Source: Flavobacterium lotistagni
GTDB taxonomy: Bacteria; Bacteroidota; Bacteroidia; Flavobacteriales; Flavobacteriaceae
Length of the DNA: 64,000 bases
NCBI RefSeq assembly: GCF_011392125.1
Contig: NZ_JAAJBU010000002.1
Span: 186,001 to 250,000, forward strand
Direction of reading: 5' to 3'
Shown: positions 26,512-34,559 of the stretch, piece by piece
Position numbering within the stretch: position 1 is the first letter of the stretch
Layout: each line of letters begins with the position of its first letter
Made by a program: the position numbers and the translations under genes
Notes under the pieces: model-generated
The model's input: the letters and a program-made list of their open reading frames with translations, nothing else
Told to the model about the DNA's origin: nothing
The model's database searches: none

Positions 26512-26634
26512 CCTAGCCCTGATTACCTCACCGAGTTAATATTTTTTATGGGTATTCGGTGAATGCTGCGCATTTGGAACGGTTAGCCCGCAGCTTGCGA
26601 GGACTATGAGTGTAGAGCAGGTTCCCGGCTACTA
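26512..26634 (-). repeat. Repeat family 1, copy 6 (enlarged)
   Basis: The outer blocks CCTAGCCCTGAT and AGCAGGTTCCCGGCTACT are kept, but the interior is about 90 bases with its own hairpin (TCACCGA with TCGGTGA) and a GC-rich stretch. It is in the sense of the TIGR01777 gene, downstream of it. Confidence 0.7.
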
Positions 26635-26691
26635 AAAAGTTAAAAAGGATTTTTTAATAGAATTTTAAGACTAAAACGTTTTCGTTTTACC

Positions 26692-26699
26692 TATGTTTG
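26692..26699 (+). promoter_or_regulatory. -7 element of a possible small RNA
   Basis: TATGTTTG is an exact TAnnTTTG match on the plus strand with no gene behind it except a terminator about 70 bases on. No good TTG element at the usual spacing. Confidence 0.4.
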
Positions 26700-26705
26700 T
26701 TTTCG

Positions 26706-26805
26706 CTCAATGAAAATGGGAGTTCAAAGTTGCTTTTTACTCGTTATTAATTCACTTTTTTATAAAAGGAAAAAGCCTCGCTGGAAACAACGAGGCTTTT
26801 TTTAT
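26706..26805 (+). ncRNA. Candidate small RNA of about 100 nt
   Basis: Between the -7 element and a strong intrinsic terminator lie 60 bases that do not belong to any repeat family here. The unit of promoter, short body and terminator is what a small RNA gene looks like. It is convergent to the TIGR01777 gene. An alternative is a short peptide from the ATG at 26710, but that frame runs through the terminator, which argues against it. Confidence 0.35.
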
Positions 26806-26806
26806 G
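26768..26806. terminator. Bidirectional terminator
   Basis: AAAAAGCCTCG and CGAGGCTTTTT form a perfect 11-bp stem with a 10-base loop and T/A tracts on both sides. It overlaps the last codons of the TIGR01777 gene. Confidence 0.85.
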
Positions 26807-27707
26807 CGATTAAATCGTTAAGGGCTATTTTGAGTTTCGGAAACTTGAAGGTAAATCCGTGGTCTAGTGCTTTTTGCGGGCTGACATTGGCATCGGTGAA
26901 CAACAACTCGTGCCTCTCGCCGAGTGCCAACTGCATGACAAATTTGGGAATGTTAGGAAGAAATAGCGGTCTGCGGGCAGCAGCGGCCAACTGTTCGGTG
27001 AGTTTCTTATTGGAAACCGGATCGGGAGCAACTGCGTTGAAAATGCCTTCCCATTGGTTTTTGGCGGCAAAGAAATACATCGAAGCCAAATCGTGGAGGT
27101 GAATCCAGGAAGTGATTTGTTTGCCGTTACCGAAAGCGGCACCCAAGCCGAACTTAATTGGTTTGAGCATTTCGGGCAACGCACCGCCATTTCTGGCCAG
27201 TACGATTCCGGTTCTGAGTTTGCAAACTTTGATGCCGAGCGGTTTGAACTTGTTGAGGCTTTCTTCCCATTTCTCGACGACATTACCTAGAAAACCACTA
27301 TCGGTAGCAATCGACAACTCGGTGTAAACCGTATCGGGATTGTTCGGGTAAATGCCAATGGCTGAAGCTGAAATGATTTGCTTGACCTGATTTGGATTGT
27401 CTTTAATGGCTTTATACAAGGTATTGGTTGCATTGATACGACTTTCCAGGATTTCTTGTTTGTAAGCTTTGGTCCAAGGTTTTGAAATGCTGGCGCCGGC
27501 CAGGTGAATGACCACCTCAACGCCTAAAAGCGCATTTTCGTCAATGATGCCTTGAGCGGGATTCCAAAAAAAACCGTGGTATTTTTCCTCTTTGGCGATT
27601 TTCTTTTTGGAAGTGGTTAAGTAATGTACTTCTACACCGTTCTGCAATAGCAAATTAACGAGTTCTGTACCTACTAAACCTGAAGCGCCGGTAATGAGTA
27701 TTCGCAT
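26802..27707 (-). CDS. TIGR01777 family NAD-dependent epimerase-like protein
   Basis: The 301-residue protein starts MRILITGASGLVGTEL, the Rossmann GxxGxxG motif of the extended SDR family. SASAIGIYPN, LRTGIVLARNGGALPEM and SWIHLHDLA are signatures of TIGR01777 proteins (SDR39U1/YfcH group), whose substrate is unknown. The start at 27707 is 11 bases after a -7 element, so the mRNA leader is only a few nucleotides long; the in-frame ATG at 27731 lies upstream of the promoter. Confidence 0.9.
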   Translation of the reverse strand: MRILITGASGLVGTELVNLLLQNGVEVHYLTTSKKKIAKEEKYHGFFWNPAQGIIDENALLGVEVVIHLAGASISKPWTKAYKQEILESRINATNTLYKAIKDNPNQVKQIISASAIGIYPNNPDTVYTELSIATDSGFLGNVVEKWEESLNKFKPLGIKVCKLRTGIVLARNGGALPEMLKPIKFGLGAAFGNGKQITSWIHLHDLASMYFFAAKNQWEGIFNAVAPDPVSNKKLTEQLAAAARRPLFLPNIPKFVMQLALGERHELLFTDANVSPQKALDHGFTFKFPKLKIALNDLIA

Positions 27708-27718
27708 TTTTTTTATTT

Positions 27719-27726
27719 CAAAAGTA
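27719..27726 (-). promoter_or_regulatory. -7 promoter element of the TIGR01777 gene
   Basis: TACTTTTG on the minus strand, 11 bases before the ATG at 27707. Confidence 0.6.
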
Positions 27727-27786
27727 GGCAATGAACACTAAAAGGTTTTGATAATTAGGTTTCATTTAACTTGTGTTGCAGCCGGT

Positions 27787-28236
27787 TTAGCTTTTGAGTT
27801 TGAGTGTCCACTCGAAATCCATTTCAGAAACGACTTCGCCTTTTTCATTGACTCCGATTGATTTCATCCAGAGCGTTTGGCCTTCACCAGAGCTAATTAC
27901 TTGCCTTATCAGCGCGTTGAGTTTCTCGCCATCGTTGCAGGTGAAAGTAATTTTTCCGGTGGCTTTTTTACCGAACGTAGCTTTATTGTTGGCCACAAGC
28001 ATGGAAATTTTCCTGCCGCTTTGCCTAATGGATTGCATGACGAGTGCTCCGGTGGAAAGTTCTGCAGCCATGGCTTGCACTGCAAAGTACATCGATCCGA
28101 ACGGATTTTGGTTGATCCAACGATGCCGAACTGTCGTGGTACATTGTTGCAGATTGATGCCTCTAAGTCGAACACCGCTCCAGAACGCCGAAGGCAATTT
28201 TAAAAAAAGAAAAAGGTGGATTTTAAATCGCGACAT
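27787..28236 (-). CDS. DUF4442 (hotdog-fold thioesterase-like) protein
   Basis: The 149-residue protein matches the DUF4442 pattern: LPSAFWSGVRL, then NQNPFGSMYFAVQAMAAELSTG (central hotdog helix) and a final beta strand ending DFEWTLKLK. DUF4442 proteins are relatives of PaaI-type acyl-CoA thioesterases, but no catalytic residue can be assigned safely. Cytoplasmic. It stands alone between the TIGR01777 gene and the divergent envelope cluster. Confidence 0.85.
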   Translation of the reverse strand: MSRFKIHLFLFLKLPSAFWSGVRLRGINLQQCTTTVRHRWINQNPFGSMYFAVQAMAAELSTGALVMQSIRQSGRKISMLVANNKATFGKKATGKITFTCNDGEKLNALIRQVISSGEGQTLWMKSIGVNEKGEVVSEMDFEWTLKLKS

Positions 28237-28359
28237 AACGTATTTGCTGGTTTTTCAGGCTAAAATTACTGATTTATAACGGACAATCAATTACTTTTAA
28301 TTTGTTAAAATTTTGTTAACATTTACTACTATGCGAAACAAGGTATTGGTTTTTGAACA

Positions 28360-28367
28360 TATATTTG
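28360..28367 (+). promoter_or_regulatory. -7 promoter element of the envelope cluster
   Basis: TATATTTG lies 31 bases before the ATG of the DUF4870 gene. Confidence 0.6.
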
Positions 28368-28398
28368 CATAAGAAATTACTATATACTTTTTATCATC

Positions 28399-28854
28399 AT
28401 GGAAACAACCGCACAAAATAACACCGCAGCGCTTTTAAATTTGAGCACGCTAACTCAGTATTTTATTCCGTTCGGGAATTTGATTTTTCCAATCATCATC
28501 TGGACGACCAACAAAGACAAATCAGAATATGTTAACCAACAAGGAAAGCAAACCATCAATTTTCAGTTGAGCCTGTTTTTGTATTCCTGCGCCCTAGTGA
28601 TGATTGCCGTTCCGACTTTATTGGTAGGTATTTTTAGCAACACCACTTTCTCGGCGATAGTTAACAACGACGACATTGTACTAGACAATTTTAATTTCAG
28701 CAACATCAGTGGTGTGATTACCATTGCAGTAGTGGCTATCGTACTGTTTATGTTTATGAAAATCGCGGAGTTTATCCTAATCATTTATGCTTCGCTGAAA
28801 ACTTCTAACGGAGACGATTTCAAATATCCGCTCACCATCAACTTTATCAAGTAG
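28399..28854 (+). CDS. DUF4870 membrane protein
   Basis: The 151-residue protein has three to four hydrophobic segments. The FGNLIFPIIIWTTNKDKSE region followed by QGKQTINFQLS is the DUF4870 signature (TIC20-like small membrane proteins). It is the first gene of a plus-strand series running to 39 kb: GIN protein, PadR, PspC, GIN lipoprotein. In my recollection DUF4870 often lies beside PadR and PspC in flavobacteria, which supports a shared envelope role. Confidence 0.88.
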   Translation: METTAQNNTAALLNLSTLTQYFIPFGNLIFPIIIWTTNKDKSEYVNQQGKQTINFQLSLFLYSCALVMIAVPTLLVGIFSNTTFSAIVNNDDIVLDNFNFSNISGVITIAVVAIVLFMFMKIAEFILIIYASLKTSNGDDFKYPLTINFIK

Positions 28855-28981
28855 TTTCATTTATCGATCATCATAAATCCAATCAATTTCAAATTAGTTA
28901 AGAGTTTCAATCATCAAAAAAATCATTAATCAATCAGCAGCAGATTCATCACCTGCGGCAAAATCAAAAAACGAACAAATC

Positions 28982-29776
28982 ATGGTAAAAATCATTACAA
29001 CGCTAACGGTAATCCTCATCGGGTTCTTAGCAAAAGGACAAACAACAGAAAACAGAGACATCGCAGATTTTTCAAAAATTAAGATTTCAAACGGTATCGA
29101 ACTGATTTACAGCGACGGCGCATCAAATTCACTGCACCTCGAATCGAGCAACTCCGAAATCCTCAAAAACACCATCACTGAAGTGGACGCGAAAACCTTA
29201 AATATTTACCTGACAGAAGGCACAACGTTGGCCGCTAACGAAACCGTAAAAGTATATGTTTCGTCTGACCAAATTAATGCTATAAGCGCAGAGACCAAAG
29301 CAAAAATCACTATTGAGAATGTGTTGAAAACAGACAACATCGACTTGCGTTTGGCATCAGGAGCAACTATGACCGGTATGATTCAAACCTCGGGAAAAGT
29401 AAAATTATATGCCAACACCGGAACCTTATTCAACGGAAAGATTGAAACTAATAAATTCCAAGGAAAATTTAGCGGCAACGCCAGAATCAACCTAACCGGA
29501 AGTGCCAAAAAAGCTTGGGTGACAACCTCAGACAATACCTTACTTAGCGCAAGAAACTTCATTACTGAGGCAGTAGCGCTTCACGCAGACGGAAAATCAG
29601 TAGCGATGGTTTATGCCGGAGATGATATTACATTAAACATCGCATCTGATGCTACTGTTACTTATATCGGTTCACCAAAAAACATCAATTTAAATGAAGA
29701 GGCTGAGGCCATCATTAAAAACAAAAACGTTTCTTTAGTTTATCAGCATGAAATCGCTATGGAAACCCAAAAATAA
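28982..29776 (+). CDS. Exported head GIN domain (DUF2807) protein
   Basis: The 264-residue protein has a signal peptide ending near AKGQ (residue 20). The mature part opens NRDIADFSKIKISNGIELIYSD, the beginning of the GIN/DUF2807 fold, a right-handed beta-helix-like repeat with many small strands (TKAKITIENV, SGATMTGMI, GNARINLTG). Function of GIN domains is unknown; they are cell-envelope proteins. Two further GIN proteins lie in this cluster at 31895 and 38210. Confidence 0.9.
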   Translation: MVKIITTLTVILIGFLAKGQTTENRDIADFSKIKISNGIELIYSDGASNSLHLESSNSEILKNTITEVDAKTLNIYLTEGTTLAANETVKVYVSSDQINAISAETKAKITIENVLKTDNIDLRLASGATMTGMIQTSGKVKLYANTGTLFNGKIETNKFQGKFSGNARINLTGSAKKAWVTTSDNTLLSARNFITEAVALHADGKSVAMVYAGDDITLNIASDATVTYIGSPKNINLNEEAEAIIKNKNVSLVYQHEIAMETQK

Positions 29777-29800
29777 ATCCCAAACAAAAACTATAATATC

Positions 29801-30133
29801 ATGAATATTGAAAACACCAAAGCCCAAATGCGTAAAGGCGTCCTTGAGTTTTGCATCTTATCGGTTCTCAAAGAAAAAGATGCTTACACCTCAGAGATAC
29901 TCGACACCTTGAAAAACGCCAAATTGCTGGTGGTAGAGGGCACGGTTTATCCGCTGCTGACCAGACTCAAAAATGACGGATTACTCAACTACCGTTGGGA
30001 AGAATCTACTTCGGGGCCGCCAAGAAAATACTACGGGCTTACCGAAATAGGCAAAACATTCTTAAACGAACTCAATGGCACTTGGACCGAACTCTCCGAT
30101 GCCGTGAACATAATCACAACAAACCAAAAATAA
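29801..30133 (+). CDS. PadR family transcriptional regulator
   Basis: The 110-residue protein is a winged-helix repressor of the short PadR-s2 type, without the C-terminal dimer extension. KGVLEFCILSVLKEKDAYTSE starts the DNA-binding domain and PLLTRLKNDGLLNYRWEES is the recognition helix and wing. It is 24 bases after the GIN gene and six bases before pspC-like, so it probably regulates its own operon. Confidence 0.93.
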   Translation: MNIENTKAQMRKGVLEFCILSVLKEKDAYTSEILDTLKNAKLLVVEGTVYPLLTRLKNDGLLNYRWEESTSGPPRKYYGLTEIGKTFLNELNGTWTELSDAVNIITTNQK

Positions 30134-30138
30134 TAGTC

Positions 30139-31893
30139 ATGAATAAAACTGTAAATATAAACTTAGGTGGGATGTTTTTTCATATCGACGAAGATGCATT
30201 CCAAAAACTTACCCGTTATTTTGATGCTATCAAGCGTTCGTTATCAAGCTCTAACGGACAAGATGAAATTCTGAAAGACATCGAAATGCGTATCGCCGAG
30301 CTCGTGGCTGAGAAACACACCAACGACAAGCAAGTAATCAACCTGCGTGAGCTCGACGAAATCATTGCAGTAATGGGCCAACCTGAAGATTACCGTATTG
30401 AACCTGATGGCGATGAACCGCAGCAACAGAATTATGACTTCACGAACAACAACGCCAGAGCCAACAAAAAGCTATACCGCGACAAAGACACCGGAATGAT
30501 TGGCGGTGTGGCAGCAGGGTTGGGTCATTACTTCGGTATCGATGCGGTTTGGTTGCGAATCATTTTAGTGGTTTTGGTTTTCGGCGGCTTTGGTTCGGGA
30601 ATCATAGCTTATATCGTACTTTGGATCGTCATGCCTGAAGCGGTGACCACTTCTGAAAAACTCGAAATGAAAGGCGAACCCATTACCATTTCAAACATCG
30701 AAAAAAAAGTAAAGGAAGAATTTGAATCGGTTTCAGAAAAGTTCAAAAATGCGAACTATGACAAAATGGGCAACCAAGTCAAAACCGGCGTCGATAAATT
30801 CACCGGAACTATTGGCGAGGTTTTCATGACCATTTTCAAAGTATTTGCAAAAGTATTAGGTGTAATTTTAATCCTGAGCAGTTTGAGCTGGCTGGTGATT
30901 TTATTTATCGGTGTCTTTACGCTAGGTTCATCGGCTTTTATCGATTTCCCTTGGCAAAGTTTCATCGAGGCCGGCAATTTCTCTGATTATCCGGTTTGGG
31001 TTTTCGGCTTGATTATCTTCTTGGCGATGGGCATTCCGTTCTTTTTCTTATTACTGCTCGGATTCAAACTCTTGTCGCCCGGCATGAAATCAGTGAACAA
31101 CGGTATCAAATACACTTTACTGGCTTTGTGGCTCGTTGCGATTGGAATTTTGATTTCGATTGGAATTCGTCAGGCTACCGAATACGCGGTCGATGGAAGA
31201 TTCATCCAAAAAAGCAATTTGCCTGTCAATATGAATGATACGCTGTATGTGAAATTCAAATCGAACGATTATTTTTCTAACGGAATCAATGACCGCAGCG
31301 AGTTTTTGGCTACCGAAGATTCACTCAACAACAAAGTGATTTACTCCAACGAGGTGCGTTTGTATATCATGAAAACCGACGAGAAAACGCCTTACATCCA
31401 AATCGACAGAAAAGCCAAAGGAAGTTCGTTGGCCAAGGCAAAGAAAACCGCCGAGCAAATCAAATACGGTTATACGTTTGCGAACAATCGTTTGGTACTC
31501 GACAATTATTTGCTGACTGATTTCAAAAACAAATGGCGTGATCAAGAAGTAGAAATTTATCTGTACTTGCCTGCTGGAACGTTACTAAAACCTGATGCTA
31601 GCGTTCAAGACTACGACGATTCTGACGATTCTTACTTTAACTTGCACTTCAGTTCAGACAATTACATCTACAAAGTAGGAACCGACAAAGTAAAATGTTT
31701 GAATTGCCCTCCGGAGGAAAACGAATGGGACGACGTAGAAGGCGGAATCAAAATCGAAAATGATTCTACTACCACTAGTGTTACGCTCAACAAAGACGGC
31801 ATTTTAATCAAAAAAGACCAAGATGAAACCGAGAGCCGCGAAGTAAAAAGCGTGAAAATCAACGAAGATGGCATCACGATTAAAACCAAATAG
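30139..31893 (+). CDS. PspC domain membrane protein with N-terminal and C-terminal extensions
   Basis: The 584-residue protein starts MNKTVNINLGGMFFHIDED. Residues 1-100 are soluble with a conserved KRSLSSSNGQDEI region; the PspC domain is at about 110-170 (LYRDKDTGMIGGVAAGLGHYF, two helices), followed by a further three helices between about 225 and 350, and a C-terminal periplasmic beta-rich region of about 200 residues with CLNCPP. PspC senses membrane stress in the phage shock response. ATG at 30139 is chosen since it lies right after the PadR stop and the upstream frame overlaps padR. Confidence 0.92.
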   Translation: MNKTVNINLGGMFFHIDEDAFQKLTRYFDAIKRSLSSSNGQDEILKDIEMRIAELVAEKHTNDKQVINLRELDEIIAVMGQPEDYRIEPDGDEPQQQNYDFTNNNARANKKLYRDKDTGMIGGVAAGLGHYFGIDAVWLRIILVVLVFGGFGSGIIAYIVLWIVMPEAVTTSEKLEMKGEPITISNIEKKVKEEFESVSEKFKNANYDKMGNQVKTGVDKFTGTIGEVFMTIFKVFAKVLGVILILSSLSWLVILFIGVFTLGSSAFIDFPWQSFIEAGNFSDYPVWVFGLIIFLAMGIPFFFLLLLGFKLLSPGMKSVNNGIKYTLLALWLVAIGILISIGIRQATEYAVDGRFIQKSNLPVNMNDTLYVKFKSNDYFSNGINDRSEFLATEDSLNNKVIYSNEVRLYIMKTDEKTPYIQIDRKAKGSSLAKAKKTAEQIKYGYTFANNRLVLDNYLLTDFKNKWRDQEVEIYLYLPAGTLLKPDASVQDYDDSDDSYFNLHFSSDNYIYKVGTDKVKCLNCPPEENEWDDVEGGIKIENDSTTTSVTLNKDGILIKKDQDETESREVKSVKINEDGITIKTK

Positions 31894-31894
31894 T

Positions 31895-32620
31895 ATGAAA
31901 TCAAAAAAAATCATCGCAGCACCTTTTTTGCTCCTAGTGCTCAGCTTATTTTTTGCAGCTTGCCAATTCAATGGCGTTGAAGGCAGCGGAAAGGTAGTTT
32001 CGGAAAAACGTCCGGTTACTGCAGACTTCAAAAGCGTCAAAGTGGGCAACGGGCTGGATGTGATACTCGAACAATCGGCAAACCCAAGTATTACGGTCAA
32101 TGCAGACGACAATCTGCTGCAGCACATCAAAACAACAATTGAAAACGGTGTACTCGTGATTTCGTCTGATGTCAATAGTTATGTAAACGTAGCATCCAAA
32201 GAAATCATCGTTAAAATGCCGATGGTTGAAAGCATCAAAGTGATGGAAGGATCGAGCTTCAAAAGCCAGAACATCATCAAAGCAAATCACTTGGAACTCA
32301 AAACCAAGACCGGTGCTACGACAAAAATTTCGATTGAATGTGAAAAAGCCACTGTTGAAGCTACAGAAGCCGGAAGTATCACTATCGAAGGAAAAGCCAT
32401 CAATTTGGAAACCGCAGCTACTACCGGAAGTACCATCGATGCAGAAAAATTGCTTTCCAACGACATCATCGCTAGTGCTTCCACAGCGGGAAACATTACA
32501 GTCAACCCACTAGTGAGCCTTAGTGCTGATGCCACAACAGGCGGAAGTATTCATTACATCAACGTTCCAAAAAACCTCAATAAAAAATCAACCACAGGCG
32601 GAAGTATTAATAAACAATAG
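31895..32620 (+). CDS. GIN domain (DUF2807) lipoprotein
   Basis: The 241-residue protein has a lipoprotein signal with the lipobox FFAAC, cysteine at about residue 22. The mature part has the GIN fold (ADFKSVKVGNGLDVILEQ, then short repeated strands such as TTGSTIDAE and TTGGSIHYIN). It starts one base after the PspC stop, so it is translationally coupled. Probably anchored in the outer membrane, exposed to the periplasm. Together with PspC and PadR it forms a compact three-gene unit. Confidence 0.92.
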   Translation: MKSKKIIAAPFLLLVLSLFFAACQFNGVEGSGKVVSEKRPVTADFKSVKVGNGLDVILEQSANPSITVNADDNLLQHIKTTIENGVLVISSDVNSYVNVASKEIIVKMPMVESIKVMEGSSFKSQNIIKANHLELKTKTGATTKISIECEKATVEATEAGSITIEGKAINLETAATTGSTIDAEKLLSNDIIASASTAGNITVNPLVSLSADATTGGSIHYINVPKNLNKKSTTGGSINKQ

Positions 32621-32739
32621 AATGCCACAACAGCATAAAAACCATCTTTAACCGGATGGTTTTTTGTTCCTGTTGCCAAGATATATCGTCAAAAAAAATT
32701 ATTTTTAGCCCAAAACCACCCAACTTCAGCACTGTATTG

Positions 32740-33582
32740 ATGAATCGCTTTTTCAAAAAAATAGCCCATACATTCAAACGACATCCGTTGCTTTACTTGA
32801 TTCGATATGCCATCTTGTCTAAAAATGGCAAAGGTAAAAACATAGAAGCGATGGGATGTTTCAACGACATCAATACTTTGGAGGACATTCCTAAATTATA
32901 TTTTGAAGTCAATACCAAAATACGACTCAACCCTACTCAAGATGATCTATCCCGTGCCATAACGATTGCCACTTATCTCAGGAAAGTGATTCCCGGCGGC
33001 CCTGGCATTGGGCTTTCGTCAGAGAAAACACTAGCAATAATGTTAGAAGGCAAAGGCGGCGTATGTTCTGATTTTGCTCAGATTTTCAGTATTTTTTGCT
33101 TCATCAATGGCATTCGGGTCAAAGAATGGGGCATTGTCGATAGTTTGTACAAAGGGAAATTCGGTCATGCGTTCAATGAGATCTATTCCAGTGAATTACA
33201 GCAATGGATTGCTATCGACATTCACAAAGGCATTCTTTTCGTTGACGAGGAAAATGAGAAATACTTTTCAACTTTAAAATTATTCCAAAATCTTAGAGCC
33301 GGAAAACGTTTAAAAGTAAAGTACTTTTCCGATTATGTAAGCCCAAAATTAGAACGAATTCCGATGATTTACGCCAGCGATACCATTCCTTTTTTGGTCA
33401 ACAACAAACCTAATGCAGTAACTGATTATTACTACAACAAACTTCAAAATGCGCCAATTATAGTTACCAATGCTTTACTGGTATTACTAAATAAAAACCA
33501 AACTCTAATATTTATTCTAGACAATTATAAAATCAAATTGCTGCCGCGTTTTCTGCAAGAACGTTGGGCTCCAACTTCTTAA
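32740..33582 (+). CDS. Transglutaminase-like protein
   Basis: The 280-residue protein has the papain-like triad of the transglutaminase-like superfamily: Cys in GVCSDFAQIF, His in FGHAFNEIY and Asp in WIAIDIHKG. A predicted signal anchor is absent, though a hydrophobic segment lies near the C-terminus (IIVTNALLVLLN). Such proteins may act as peptidases, amidases or structural scaffolds. The ATG at 32740 (MNRFFKK) is used; a longer in-frame start at 32656 reads through untranslated sequence with no better signal. The region 32621-32739 holds an AT-rich spacer. Confidence 0.8.
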   Translation: MNRFFKKIAHTFKRHPLLYLIRYAILSKNGKGKNIEAMGCFNDINTLEDIPKLYFEVNTKIRLNPTQDDLSRAITIATYLRKVIPGGPGIGLSSEKTLAIMLEGKGGVCSDFAQIFSIFCFINGIRVKEWGIVDSLYKGKFGHAFNEIYSSELQQWIAIDIHKGILFVDEENEKYFSTLKLFQNLRAGKRLKVKYFSDYVSPKLERIPMIYASDTIPFLVNNKPNAVTDYYYNKLQNAPIIVTNALLVLLNKNQTLIFILDNYKIKLLPRFLQERWAPTS

Positions 33583-33644
33583 CTTGTAACAATATTTTGC
33601 GACTGCTTACCAATGCAACGCTTTTGACCACCTAAACACAACTT

Positions 33645-34517
33645 ATGGAATTACAAATCAACCACCTCGACAAAAAATATGCGAACGGCGTTCATGCTTT
33701 AAACGATGTTTCGCTAACCATCCGCAAAGGAATGTTTGGCTTACTCGGCCCCAACGGTGCGGGAAAATCATCACTGATGAGAACTTTAGCCACACTTCAA
33801 GACGTTGACAGCGGCACTGTCACTTTGGGCGATATCGACGTGCTGAACGATAAAGAAGCTGTTCGAAAAGTTTTGGGCTATTTGCCTCAGGAATTTGGGG
33901 TTTATCCGAGAACTTCAGCTGCAGATTTACTTGACCATTTGGCTATATTGAAAGGATTCGAGTCTAAAGCCGATCGCAAACAAATGGTCGAGCAATTGCT
34001 GCTGAAAGTCAATCTTTGGGAACACCGAAAAAATGCCGTGGCAAGCTATAGTGGTGGAATGCGCCAACGTTTCGGCATTGCGCAATGTCTGATTGGTAAC
34101 CCAAAACTGGTTATCGTAGACGAACCGACCGCTGGGCTTGATCCGGGTGAACGGAACCGCTTTTACAATATTTTGAGTGAAATCGGGGAAAATATTATTG
34201 TGATTTTATCGACCCATATTGTTCAGGATGTGCGTGAACTATGTACCCAAATGGCAGTAATGAACAACGGAAAAGTACTTTTTGCAGGCGATACCGACCA
34301 AGCGCTAGAACAAATCAAAGGCAAAGTTTGGGAGAAAAAAGTAAACAAAGCCGAATTGGAAGATTACCAGAAAAATTACAAAGTTATCTCCAACAAACTC
34401 GTTGGTGGGCAACCGCTGATTCACGTGTTTGCTGAAAATGGTCCCGAGAACGGATTCAGCAAAGCAGAAGAAACTTTAGAAGACGTGTTCTTTGCCAAAC
34501 TCAACGAATTGGTTTAG
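33645..34517 (+). CDS. ABC transporter ATP-binding protein
   Basis: The 290-residue ATPase has Walker A GPNGAGKSS, the Q-loop YLPQEFGVYPRT, signature SGGMRQRFGIAQ and Walker B LVIVDEPTAGLDP, then STHIVQDVREL with the switch His. This type pairs with large ABC-2 permeases in Bacteroidetes. It precedes the permease-peptidase gene by 42 bases, so they form one transporter. Confidence 0.94.
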   Translation: MELQINHLDKKYANGVHALNDVSLTIRKGMFGLLGPNGAGKSSLMRTLATLQDVDSGTVTLGDIDVLNDKEAVRKVLGYLPQEFGVYPRTSAADLLDHLAILKGFESKADRKQMVEQLLLKVNLWEHRKNAVASYSGGMRQRFGIAQCLIGNPKLVIVDEPTAGLDPGERNRFYNILSEIGENIIVILSTHIVQDVRELCTQMAVMNNGKVLFAGDTDQALEQIKGKVWEKKVNKAELEDYQKNYKVISNKLVGGQPLIHVFAENGPENGFSKAEETLEDVFFAKLNELV

Positions 34518-34559
34518 GCCTACTTGGCAACAACCATTAACCAACAACCATCAACGCAT

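Noticed and set aside
26710..27102. Reading frame of 130 residues on the plus strand
   Set aside because: It runs through a strong terminator and then antisense to the TIGR01777 gene; composition is not protein-like after the terminator.
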